64,000 bases of DNA from an uncultured Rubripirellula sp. (GTDB lineage Bacteria; Planctomycetota; Planctomycetia; Pirellulales; Pirellulaceae): positions 1-64,000 of the forward strand of contig CALJHC010000019.1 of the NCBI GenBank assembly GCA_938075415.1, written 5' to 3'. Made by a program: the position numbers and the translations under genes. Positions within the stretch are counted from its first letter, which is position 1, and each line of letters opens with the position of its first letter. Under the pieces are notes generated by a model. The model was not told where the DNA came from, searched no databases, and saw only the letters and a list, made by a program, of their open reading frames with translations. Below are positions 29,103 to 37,424 of the stretch, piece after piece.

Positions 29103-30575
29103 ATGAAACTAAAAATGATTAGAACCAGATTCATTCGATTTCTGCTGGGCGTGACGCTCATGGTTGGAAGCGTGGCTGTCACGAAGTCGTGGGCAGAGGA
29201 TCAGCCGAATATTGTGTTTTTGATGTCGGACGACCTCAACACCGCCTTGAGTGGGTTTGGGCACCCTCAGTGCAAAACACCGGAACTGGACAAACTGGCC
29301 GATCGCGGAATCCGGTTCGAAAACATGCACTGTCAGTATCCGGTGTGTGGCGCGTCACGTGCATCGCTGATGTCCGGACTGTATCCCTACACAAACGGAA
29401 CCATGGGTAACGTTGGAACACTCCGGGGCAACATGCCCAACGTGCTTACGATGTCGCAGTTGTTTCGACAGAACGGTTACCACGTGGGTCGGATCAGCAA
29501 GATTTATCATATGGGCATCCCAGGTGAAATCGTCGCAGGAACCGCTGAACGCGACGACCCGCACTCGTGGGACGAGGTGGTGAACATCAAGGCTCCCGAG
29601 CAAAATGCAGCCGGAAAAAAGACGAACTGGTCACCGAAAAATAATAGTTCCCAGAACTTTACCGGCGTCGTGGCAGAAGGTGATGATCTGATGCACGCCG
29701 ATGGCATGGCCGCCAACCACGCCATTGATTTTCTTAGACGGCACAAGGACAAGCCGTTTTTCCTGGCTTGCGGCTTTGTGCGGCCCCATGTGCCGTTGGT
29801 TGCGCCTAAAAAATACTTTGACCTCTATGACCGCGATACCATGGTCGCTCCCGCGGTTCCAGAGGACGATCTGGAGGACGTTCCAAAAATCATTCGTGAT
29901 TACAAACGTAACAGTACCAGTTACGGAGTCACACCCGAACTGCACAAGGGGCTGCTCGAGGCCTACTACGCCAGCATCTCTTTTATGGATGCACAAGTCG
30001 GTCGGGTGCTTGATGAGCTCGAGAAACTTGGATTGGCCGACAACACCATTGTTGTGTTCACCAGCGACCACGGGTACCTGCTGGGACACCATCATAAATT
30101 CCAGAAACAGCATCTGTTTGAGGAGGCGACCCGCGTACCGTTCATTGTGAGTGTTCCATGGATGACGAACCAGCATGGAAAGGCTACGACACACATCACC
30201 GAGTTGATTGATCTCTACCCGACCCTTGCCGAGTTATCGGGGCTAACACCACCGCATAGCCTGCAGGGAAATAGCATGTTGCCGCTACTCAAAAATCCCA
30301 AGTCCGATGATTGGAAAAAAGAGGTTGCCTTCACGATCAGTCGCAATGGTGGCGAGTCCATCCGTACCCCGCAGTGGCGGTTCACGCAGTGGGATTATGG
30401 CAAGGGAGGCATGGAGCTTTATGACCTGAAGAAAGATCCTAGTGAATTCAACAATCTGGCTCAGGACTCGAAACATGCCGGACAACTTGAAAAAATGAGG
30501 AGGGAACTTGAATCCACTCGGCGTGACGCGGGCTATTCAGCTACCAAGTTCCCCAACAAAAAGCGACAGAAATAG
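29103..30575 (+). CDS. Secreted sulfatase (iduronate-2-sulfatase-like)
   Basis: Start chosen at ATG 29103 because it gives a classical signal peptide (MIRTRFIRFLLGVTLMVGSV ... SWAEDQ); frames further upstream do not. The active-site strand is IVFLMSDDLNTALSGFG. The maturation motif is CGASR (82-86) with Ala in place of the usual Pro; Cys and Arg are kept and iduronate-sulfatase relatives tolerate this. KIYHMG, GFVRPHVPLVAP, VVFTSDHGYLLGHHHKFQKQ and the C-terminal MELYDLKKDPSEFNNLA are typical of the iduronate-2-sulfatase branch. The length of 490 is normal. It is a single gene with its own promoter. The target glycan is unknown. Confidence 0.92.
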   Translation: MKLKMIRTRFIRFLLGVTLMVGSVAVTKSWAEDQPNIVFLMSDDLNTALSGFGHPQCKTPELDKLADRGIRFENMHCQYPVCGASRASLMSGLYPYTNGTMGNVGTLRGNMPNVLTMSQLFRQNGYHVGRISKIYHMGIPGEIVAGTAERDDPHSWDEVVNIKAPEQNAAGKKTNWSPKNNSSQNFTGVVAEGDDLMHADGMAANHAIDFLRRHKDKPFFLACGFVRPHVPLVAPKKYFDLYDRDTMVAPAVPEDDLEDVPKIIRDYKRNSTSYGVTPELHKGLLEAYYASISFMDAQVGRVLDELEKLGLADNTIVVFTSDHGYLLGHHHKFQKQHLFEEATRVPFIVSVPWMTNQHGKATTHITELIDLYPTLAELSGLTPPHSLQGNSMLPLLKNPKSDDWKKEVAFTISRNGGESIRTPQWRFTQWDYGKGGMELYDLKKDPSEFNNLAQDSKHAGQLEKMRRELESTRRDAGYSATKFPNKKRQK

Positions 30576-30951
30576 AAACATTTCTTGAACGCTTTGTCAT
30601 GACGAACGCAGTCGCACGTACGGTTAGCCACCTGTCTGCGTCGTTGCTTTGAGGAACTGCACTCAGGAAACTGGGTGCAATTCCTCAAGACAGATAGCCG
30701 CATTGAGTTGCGGCTGAACTTCAAAATCGAGATATTTTGAGATTGCAATTTTCGAAGCAGGCACGATCGATATCCGCTCGAATCGGTGACATTGAAACGT
30801 CATTAAAATCTCGCCGTCTCTGGATAGAAAAAGAGACAACAGTGTCGAGTGATACATCAGGGAGCTTGAACAAATCGGTCAGACTGGAACACAGGCCAGA
30901 CTGGAACACAGGCCAGTCCGCCGCATAGTGCTGACAAAAAACGTATCGGGG
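30576..30951. other. Convergent intergenic region with a 17-bp tandem duplication
   Basis: Between the converging sulfatase and nuclease genes. AGACTGGAACACAGGCC is present twice end to end at 30881-30914. An inverted pair GGAACTGCACTCAGGAAACTG / GGGTGCAATTCCTC near 30653-30686 could fold as an imperfect hairpin and act as a terminator, but has no T-run. Confidence 0.45.
30881..30914. repeat. 17-bp tandem duplication (2 copies)
   Basis: Two perfect copies of AGACTGGAACACAGGCC. Non-coding. Confidence 0.9.
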
Positions 30952-32565
30952 CTATTTTCGGATCCCAATCAATACCGGATCATGGTCAGAACTGCGGTAG
31001 GCATCCGAGGAGTAAACTTCTTCGGGATTGTACTCCTGGTTGTAGTCCAAGAAGCGAGGTTCGTCCGCATTGATGTGCCATATCGAAATGCCCGTGACAT
31101 CTGCTGCGAGTGACGGGGTGGCAAAAGCGTGATCGAGACTGCCACATTGAGCATAATAGACGAACGTATAATTTAGGTCCCGCGAGTTGGACGAGACTGC
31201 CTGTCCGACTCGTTCGTGCAGGTCGACCAGACCATTGGCACGCAAAGCATCGATCGGATCCTCTTGTTGATAGGCGTTGAGGTCTCCGATAACGAGAACA
31301 CGTGACTGCCTGGTGTTCTCGTGGTTTACTTTGATGTAATTACAAATCGCAAGTGATTGCAAGCGGCGCGCCGCATTGTATGCGGATTGGCCATCGCCTT
31401 TGTTCTGGTTTACTGCGTCGGCATTGCTTGCGCCTCCCTTGGATTTGAAGTGGTTGACGATCACAGTAAAAGGCCGTCCCCCTTGGATGGATCTGAACGT
31501 TTGCACAATCGGTGCTCGGGCAATCGAAAATGCATCATCGTTGACTATCGAAACGTCACTCATGGGATCGACTCGGTCGCTGCGATAGATAATACCAACA
31601 CGAATCGAATCGCTGCCGCCGGGTGAAGTGCCAAACCCGTCTGGAATTCCACAGCCCTTGTAGACATTTTTCCCGACCTTCTTGTTGAGTGCTGCAACCA
31701 GACGTACCTCGGCATCGATGCTGTTTTCCAATTCCATCAATCCGATCACATCGGCTTGCAATCCGTGGATCGCAGAGGTGATTTTTGCTTCTTGGCGAAG
31801 CAACTCGGATTCGGAATCGGCGCCACGAGCATTGTTTTGACCATCATCAAGGGTTGTGAAATAATTCAGCACGTTGAAACTGGCTACCGTGATGTCTGCA
31901 TCGCCCAGATCGGGTCGTTCAGGCCGCTGAGCGGGTGACCATTGAAGGGGTTGGCCTGACTGAATCACCAGCTTGTTACGATCTTTGATCAGTCGACCTG
32001 AGACACCGTGGACAACCGATCCAATACGGATACTTGGATAAGTTCTGCCGAGCTGCGGAAACAACGAGAGTGGAAATACATTTTGATCGGTTGTGCGATC
32101 ATCAATGATGATGCTTGCGGTGTCATTTCTTTTCTGCGCGGCCGCTACTTTGGCAACGTTGCTCTCACCTTTGATAGAATTCTTGTCGGGATCTGCATCA
32201 TTGGGATCAATGCGGCTGGTTGGGACATGGAGACGATTTCTAGCCACCTTGATCTGACCACGGCGAGCCAGATCATAGGTATCGACGATGATCAGATCGC
32301 CCTTGATCACGACTTGCTTTCCAAGGTGTGAATTCCAGTCCACTGCGTCCAGGTCACCCGTAATGATAACGTTATCGTTTTTAGACTTCCCATTTCCGGA
32401 AGCCTTCTGGACGACGACAAAGCCTGTTGAAAAGCCCGACGAGGCATGATCAGTGGGCAATGGTTTTCCTGTTTTTTTCTGTGGAGTGCTGCCCACAAGA
32501 AGCGAAGGCAAAATCACCACGAATAGAAAAATAAAATACCATCGGTGATTGGATATATGGCTCAT
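30952..32565 (-). CDS. Extracellular nuclease (ExeM/NucH-like, endonuclease/exonuclease/phosphatase fold)
   Basis: Exported phosphodiesterase that would degrade extracellular DNA. Signal region about 1-26 (WYFIFLFVVILPSLLVGS). Residues about 45-225 are a beta-rich N-domain as in ExeM/NucH proteins (VIITGDLDAVDWNSHLGKQV ... RIGSVVHGVSGRLI). The EEP catalytic domain follows: VASFNVLNYF, ADVIGLMELEN (Mg Glu), VNHFKSKGG, VLVIGDLNAYQQEDP (GDLNA), GSLDHAF and YRSSDHDPVL (SDHxP), so all catalytic elements are present. The length is 537. The start is supported by the signal peptide. A role in biofilm DNA turnover or phosphate scavenging is inference. Confidence 0.9.
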   Translation of the reverse strand: MSHISNHRWYFIFLFVVILPSLLVGSTPQKKTGKPLPTDHASSGFSTGFVVVQKASGNGKSKNDNVIITGDLDAVDWNSHLGKQVVIKGDLIIVDTYDLARRGQIKVARNRLHVPTSRIDPNDADPDKNSIKGESNVAKVAAAQKRNDTASIIIDDRTTDQNVFPLSLFPQLGRTYPSIRIGSVVHGVSGRLIKDRNKLVIQSGQPLQWSPAQRPERPDLGDADITVASFNVLNYFTTLDDGQNNARGADSESELLRQEAKITSAIHGLQADVIGLMELENSIDAEVRLVAALNKKVGKNVYKGCGIPDGFGTSPGGSDSIRVGIIYRSDRVDPMSDVSIVNDDAFSIARAPIVQTFRSIQGGRPFTVIVNHFKSKGGASNADAVNQNKGDGQSAYNAARRLQSLAICNYIKVNHENTRQSRVLVIGDLNAYQQEDPIDALRANGLVDLHERVGQAVSSNSRDLNYTFVYYAQCGSLDHAFATPSLAADVTGISIWHINADEPRFLDYNQEYNPEEVYSSDAYRSSDHDPVLIGIRK

Positions 32566-32871
32566 GGGTCGCTCGCAGAAATTCTTGAGAACGTGAACGG
32601 GATAGGTTGGGTGGGTGAATGATAGTACGTTACCAGCTTATCGGCGAGTCGGCAGGTCACGGCGAATCTGACAAGCAGAGCGAAACGTTTAACACATCAG
32701 CGGCTACCCTGAACTTCCTTGACAATTGGATTTCTTCATCAACGAGATGAGGGATGCCAGCAGGAGAACTTCCGCGGTCCTCAACGACAGGAAGGTCCCA
32801 AGACTAACATCGCAGTGCAAAGAGTGTTGCGTAGCGATCTGATTTTCCCATTCCCTCTACTTTGTGAAAGA
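32566..32871. other. Intergenic region, nothing recognised
   Basis: Upstream of the nuclease gene and downstream of the hydrolase pseudogene. No gene seen. Confidence 0.4.
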
Positions 32872-33190
32872 TCATTGATTCGCCCGCCGGAGGTGCTTGC
32901 CGAAGAACTGCTCCAGATAATCAAGCGCGAGGTTCTGGTGAGGCGGCAAGTAGATAAATCGTTGAGCGGAATCGATCAACGTCAGTTCAGCAAGATTGGC
33001 GATGCCGACTTTCGTGATCATCTTCATGGTGCCAACACCTCAGCGATGCTCCTTCCAGCGGTTCCACTCGTTGAGAGAGAGAATGGGACCAGGATGCGAT
33101 CCGTTGGCCATGTGGAAAACGATCAATACTTCTTTCATCAGAGGTAAGCCGTTGTTGGAATTCGTCCACGCTGGCAACGTCCAGCTCATC

Positions 33191-33224
33191 GCCGCATCAA
33201 GAGAAACGCCGCATCAAGAGAAAC
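33191..33224. repeat. 17-bp tandem duplication (2 copies)
   Basis: GCCGCATCAAGAGAAAC occurs twice end to end, followed by GCCGCA. It lies within the hydrolase pseudogene. Confidence 0.9.
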
Positions 33225-33802
33225 GCCGCATTGAATGTCGCTGGACTGATCAAGGTGGTTGGCAGCTGCCTGTACCTCAGTCGCCTTTCGCTGCTTGGCC
33301 ACTACCTGAATCGACTCGCCGAAGGTCACGGCGGTCAGCACGGTAAGATTGCCTCCTGCTGAAGCTCCGGTGATGCTTAATCGCAATGGTTCAAGATGAA
33401 ACGGGTCGGCGCGTGCGCTGAATGAGCGAATGGCTGCTTTGACATCATAACTTGCGCAGGGAAACATCGATTCGCCTGAACCTCAGTATTCCATGGCAGC
33501 AGTCGCGAGAACCCGCTTGGCAAGCGAGATGGCCGCGGGTCGGAACCGGTGATGCAAGCCACGCCCCCAATCGTCACCATGGATAAAGATGCCGAGGGGA
33601 GGTCGTTTTTTATCTGAAATTCGCTGAGGTTTCTTGGTTGCGGGTTCGCGCAGGAAGAGGTCAAGGACCACGGCGCGTTCACCCCAACGCGTGGAGAGAA
33701 GGTTGTCATGACCTTCAAGGCTTTCCGTTGTCGGCTGAGTCACAAGCTTGATCGATGTCACATCCTGATCAGGGTGGTGCTCGCGCACTGTAGGCCGGCC
33801 TT

Positions 33803-33859
33803 GATTCTGCAGGCATGCCGCGATTCTGCAGGCATGCCGTGATTCTGCAGGCATGCCGT
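33803..33859. repeat. 19-bp tandem repeat (3 copies)
   Basis: Three copies of GATTCTGCAGGCATGCCG plus C or T, differing only in the last base. Each holds GCAGGCATGC. It lies at the 5' side of the hydrolase pseudogene and just before an 8-bp tandem (GAACCGAG twice, 33961-33976). Confidence 0.9.
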
Positions 33860-34158
33860 GACCCGTTCCGCGTCCTGCCCATGACCTTTTTCGAACACAT
33901 AAGAAGCCGCCACTCAGTTGGCGTCAACTCGATTTTGGGTGCCCAGGGAGCAGGGACCTGGAACCGAGGAACCGAGGACTGGGGAGCGTCCGAGAAAAAC
34001 CGTCGGCGTAAAGTGATTCCTGCGCTCTGAGATGCCGGGTGGACACAATCGCTGAGAATGAGAAAAGTACAGCGACAGAAGTTTTTATTGGATTCACCAA
34101 GGGTTCATCGCGGCTGGCAGTTTTCTTCTCAGAGTTGAGTTGAAACACTGCTGCAGTG

Positions 34159-35091
34159 CTACCGTTCTATCGTCAGAAGAGCACTGTCAATAAGACCCAA
34201 GGTTGATTCAAAACCACCGTCGACGAAATACAATTCCCAAACTTCGTTTCCCTCGTCGTCGTCTTCCTCGCGTTTGGGATAGCCAACCAAATCAAGCAGC
34301 TGAAAAGTGCGGGGTTCGGCATTGTCAATGTCAACGGCATAGACGAGCGATGCCTCGTCGTCGTCTGGCTGATCAATCTCGATGAGCAAGCGATAGGGTA
34401 GCGGATTTTCCAGATCGGCAGGCAAAATGTAGTCGGCGGGATCGAACGAACTGTTCTGCGTTGCGCTGGTAACGCCGTCCACTGCCGTTTGCAAGTTGAA
34501 ATCCTGACCCGATTCCGCGGATTGACGTTTTGCACGTTCCCAGCCACGGACCTTGAAATCCCAGTACGGAAGTGAACCCCGGCCAGGTTTCATGTCACCA
34601 GGTCTGTGAAGCGTTTTGATGTGGTAGGAGGACGCGTTTTCGAGCCAGATGGCAACATTGGGTGGCGTTTTGACGTCAAAGGTTTTACCAGCCCTAATGT
34701 CCAAGGCCATTCGGTAGTTTTTGGCTGGGTTGTAATGGTAGACAAAGCCCTGTTCCTCCATCGTGAACTGTTTGGTGGCTGGGCCCAAATTCTGACTTAA
34801 TGAAAGAATCGATCGGATGGGACTTGGTTGCCAGAAGAAGAGGCCTGTCATGCTTGCAGTGATTGCCAGTGTCAGCCACAGGAGTCTGCTTCGCAGATAA
34901 ACGGATAGTTGACTCAGATTATTAGCCGCGTGGAATGCGATCATCACGACGAACACAAAACCCACCAGCGCATGCAGTCCGACGATTCCAATGGAGAATG
35001 GTTGCACGAAGGCCACGATTCCCGTGACCGCAAGAACAATGAAGCTTGATGCAGTCAGAAGTGAGACGAAGCTACGTCGATATTTTTTCAT
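34159..35091 (-). CDS. Membrane protein with DUF4405-like cytochrome-b-type head
   Basis: 310 residues. Three or four N-terminal membrane helices include LLTASSFIVLAVTGIVAF and VGLHALVGFVFVVMIAFHAA; the two His residues in this segment resemble the heme ligands of DUF4405/cytochrome b561-like proteins. A third helix is LLWLTLAITASMTGLFF. The remaining 200 residues are soluble and beta-rich (YRMALDIRAGKTFDVKTPPN, YLPYRLLIEIDQ-like strands) and acidic near the end (KREEDDDEGNEVWEL). It starts 26 bp after the FAD oxidoreductase gene, so they form an operon. It may pass electrons to or from that enzyme; this is inference. Confidence 0.65.
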   Translation of the reverse strand: MKKYRRSFVSLLTASSFIVLAVTGIVAFVQPFSIGIVGLHALVGFVFVVMIAFHAANNLSQLSVYLRSRLLWLTLAITASMTGLFFWQPSPIRSILSLSQNLGPATKQFTMEEQGFVYHYNPAKNYRMALDIRAGKTFDVKTPPNVAIWLENASSYHIKTLHRPGDMKPGRGSLPYWDFKVRGWERAKRQSAESGQDFNLQTAVDGVTSATQNSSFDPADYILPADLENPLPYRLLIEIDQPDDDEASLVYAVDIDNAEPRTFQLLDLVGYPKREEDDDEGNEVWELYFVDGGFESTLGLIDSALLTIER

Positions 35092-35117
35092 GAGCCCATG
35101 AGTCAGGGGAACGCGAG

Positions 35118-36398
35118 CTAGGATTTGTCGGGAACGATCTGGCCGTGTTCACGAAGCACCGCGTGAATTTCTGACAGTGGAACTTCGAGCGGTGTGGACC
35201 CTGCTTTCGCGGCCAAACTCGCCGCAACTCCAGCTGCCTGCCCCATACCCATGCATGACGCTTGAACTCGCAGGCCAGAGTTCGCCAAACGGTCACTGCT
35301 AACACATCTTCCCGCTACGATGATATTGCGACTGCCCTTTGGAATCAGTGCGCTTAACGCGATCGTTGGCACCATACCCCGCTTGAGCGGTTTCGGTCGA
35401 ACACCTGATTTGGTGTGAAGGTCAACAGGATAGAACGCGTAGCTGATGGCATCCTCAAACACTCGACCGGAGGTGTAATCGTTTACCGAGATGACGGTTT
35501 CGCCCTCGATGCGATAGGTTTCGCGAAAGCCGGTTTCGGGCTGCATGTGCATGAGTCGCTGCTCGTTTTTCCGAAGACGTGCGAGAATGGCCTTGCGTCC
35601 GGTCAGATTGGCCTCGGTTGCGGTTCGAGAATTCGTCGAGTCTGCCCCATGAACGTAAAGCCTGTGGATCTGATTGCGTCCAGGCTCGTGTTCCTCTCCC
35701 AGCATGAAAAGATACGAACCCGGCTGTCGCTCTTCTTCGCGTAATCTTGGTAATCCCACCATGCCGACGACTTCGGCACCGCCCGTGCAATCGATGATCT
35801 GCTTGCACTGGACCCGCCTTCTGGTTCCAAACCCAACGCAATCGACCTGCCAGCCGTCGTCGGTTCTGGTCACGGTCTGCGGGAATTCGTAATAAGCGAT
35901 TTCGACTCCTGCCTCAGCACACTTCTGCTCGGCGAGGATTGCGTACAGAAACTGGTTGGTATAAACCTGATTTTGCCAGTGACGTTGCGGGACTTTGGCA
36001 AAGTTTGGAAGTGTGCCACCGTCCAGTTCCACACTTTCTTTGACCAGTTCCCAGCCAATCCCAGCGATCACCTGCTTGCCCCATGCATCAAACAGCCCGG
36101 GAAATGCCACACCACCGGTTGTGGTTGTACCACCAAGCTGGCTGTTGCGTTCTACGATCAGTGTTTTTGCTCCAGCGCGTCCGGCTTGAATGGCCGCGAC
36201 ATGGCCAGCCGTACCACCGCCGACCACCAGGACATCCACATTTTGAGAGACTTCGGGTACCCCAGCATCAGCACGCGATTGTGCAGTGACGTGCGAATTG
36301 GAAGCAATCGTCATGCCCGCGACGGCGGTGCCGAGCATGGATTGATGCAAAAATCCGCGACGATTGTCGCTGTCGTTCTGATTTGAAGAATTCGTCAA
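35118..36398 (-). CDS. Tat-exported FAD-dependent oxidoreductase (FAD_oxidored family)
   Basis: Flavoenzyme in the family often found with sugar-use genes. The N-terminus holds a twin-arginine signal, DNRRGFLHQSMLGTAVAGMT (11-30), so the folded holoenzyme would be exported. The Rossmann start is VDVLVVGGGTAGHVAAIQAG (GxGxxG at about 60-65) followed by the acidic TLIVERNSQLGGTTTTGG. QIIDCTGGAEVVGMVGLPRL, RNIIVAGRCVSSDRLANSGL and MGMGQAAGVAASLA complete the FAD sites. The length of 426 is normal. It is the first gene of an operon with the DUF4405-like membrane protein. The reaction is not identified. Confidence 0.9.
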   Translation of the reverse strand: MTNSSNQNDSDNRRGFLHQSMLGTAVAGMTIASNSHVTAQSRADAGVPEVSQNVDVLVVGGGTAGHVAAIQAGRAGAKTLIVERNSQLGGTTTTGGVAFPGLFDAWGKQVIAGIGWELVKESVELDGGTLPNFAKVPQRHWQNQVYTNQFLYAILAEQKCAEAGVEIAYYEFPQTVTRTDDGWQVDCVGFGTRRRVQCKQIIDCTGGAEVVGMVGLPRLREEERQPGSYLFMLGEEHEPGRNQIHRLYVHGADSTNSRTATEANLTGRKAILARLRKNEQRLMHMQPETGFRETYRIEGETVISVNDYTSGRVFEDAISYAFYPVDLHTKSGVRPKPLKRGMVPTIALSALIPKGSRNIIVAGRCVSSDRLANSGLRVQASCMGMGQAAGVAASLAAKAGSTPLEVPLSEIHAVLREHGQIVPDKS

Positions 36399-36425
36399 TT
36401 TGTGCTCTTCTGTGGGGAAAGTTGT

Positions 36426-37010
36426 TTAGGGAAGCTTGCATCTTAATCGCGCGATGACTTTTTCATCCACAGGAAACAGTCTACTTGCCGCCGGATTGTT
36501 CCACTCATACGGGTCGTTCTGGTGATCGCAAAGTCCTTCGCTGCTGACAGCTTAGCGTATGCATCGCCAACGCTCATCACGCACGGCATGATTGATTTGC
36601 CCAAGCCTACAGTCTGCAACGTGTTCCCAATCCGCGTTTAATTCTTGCCATAACAGTTGCAGCATGTCGTCCTCAATCTTGGGATTCACAGGAAGTTCAC
36701 AGAACCCGATCAGTGTTGGGTGAAACCCCAGTCATTCGACTAGCCTATTCGTCTTGCTTTTGATTTCGTTAGGCACACTGAGAATCGGCGGGAAATATGC
36801 CGCACCTTCCCAGATCGAGAGCTTCGATCAGCGTTGTTTCTCGCCAAGTTGATAACCGTGGTCAGCGAAGATAACAATGATGATGCGATTGGTTTCGCCA
36901 ATTCCCATCTTTTGTTTCTTTAAACCCATGGATTGTGAGAAAATCCAGCCGAGATCATAGGACTGAACCAACGTGCCGGAATAAGCGGAAACGGTCGACG
37001 AGTTCGGCAA
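36426..37010 (-). pseudogene. Sulfatase pseudogene (iduronate-2-sulfatase-like), C-terminal part
   Basis: The minus strand reads IIIVIFADHGYQLGEKQR, then a stop. After a degenerate stretch it reads NHAVRDERWRCIR, stop, and then [20 protein letters not shown], ending LRCKLP before TAA at 36426-36428. These match the late active-site strand and the last 60 residues of iduronate-sulfatase-like enzymes (normally [28 protein letters not shown], here cited only as a pattern). At least two stops and frameshifts separate them. The N-terminal half with the formylglycine site is absent. Confidence 0.75.
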
Positions 37011-37424
37011 CTGCGGGTCAACGCTGCGATAAGAGTACTAAGAATCATGCGTATCACCTGAAACGTCGACGGTGTTCGGTGCCTGACTAACAATCCAAAC
37101 CATTTGGGTTGAAATAAGGATTAATCGGTGGCTAACCTCTCCAATCGGCGCGATCGAAAGTCACTCGCTAAGACCCTGCGAGTAAGAGGATCTCATGCTC
37201 GATGATGGATCAAAGCGATTACAGAGGCTCGAATTTTCTGAGAATTACACAGGGTTCTGCAATGAAGGTGTTAGCAGCTCGCGGGCCGATCCTTTGAATT
37301 CATACCGCTAATGTGTTTTTCGTAACGAAAGACATTAGGCTCGCTATCGACTAAACTAAGTGGGTACAGTCTGAGAACAGTGGCTCAACCGTGCTTTGGC
37401 GTCACAATCGAGAGGTCCAGCTTT
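37011..37424. other. Intergenic region upstream of DUF1552 gene
   Basis: No gene recognised. It presumably carries the promoter of the DUF1552-DUF1592 operon. An in-phase frame from 37380 precedes ATG 37425 but encodes no signal-like sequence. Confidence 0.4.

Larger units (their letters stand above)
32872..33860 (-). pseudogene. Alpha/beta-hydrolase (esterase) pseudogene
   Basis: Broken esterase of the BD-FAE/carboxylesterase type. The minus strand reads VVLDLFLREPATKKPQ, then LGIFIHGDDWGRG (normally IHGGGW), then VLATAAMEY followed by TGA at 33483-33485. The same frame continues GSGESMFPCASYDVKAAIRS and then LSITGASAGGNLTVL, which carries the nucleophile elbow G-A-S-A-G. Intact relatives have an Arg codon where the TGA stands (NYRLSGE), consistent with a CGA to TGA nonsense change. 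The downstream part is frameshifted and holds a 17-bp tandem duplication (33191-33224). A possible tail, DYLEQFFGKHLRRANQ, ends at 32872. The left boundary is uncertain. Confidence 0.55.

Noticed and set aside
33803..33859. CRISPR array from the three 19-bp units
   Set aside because: Copies are directly adjacent with no spacers, and no cas genes are present.
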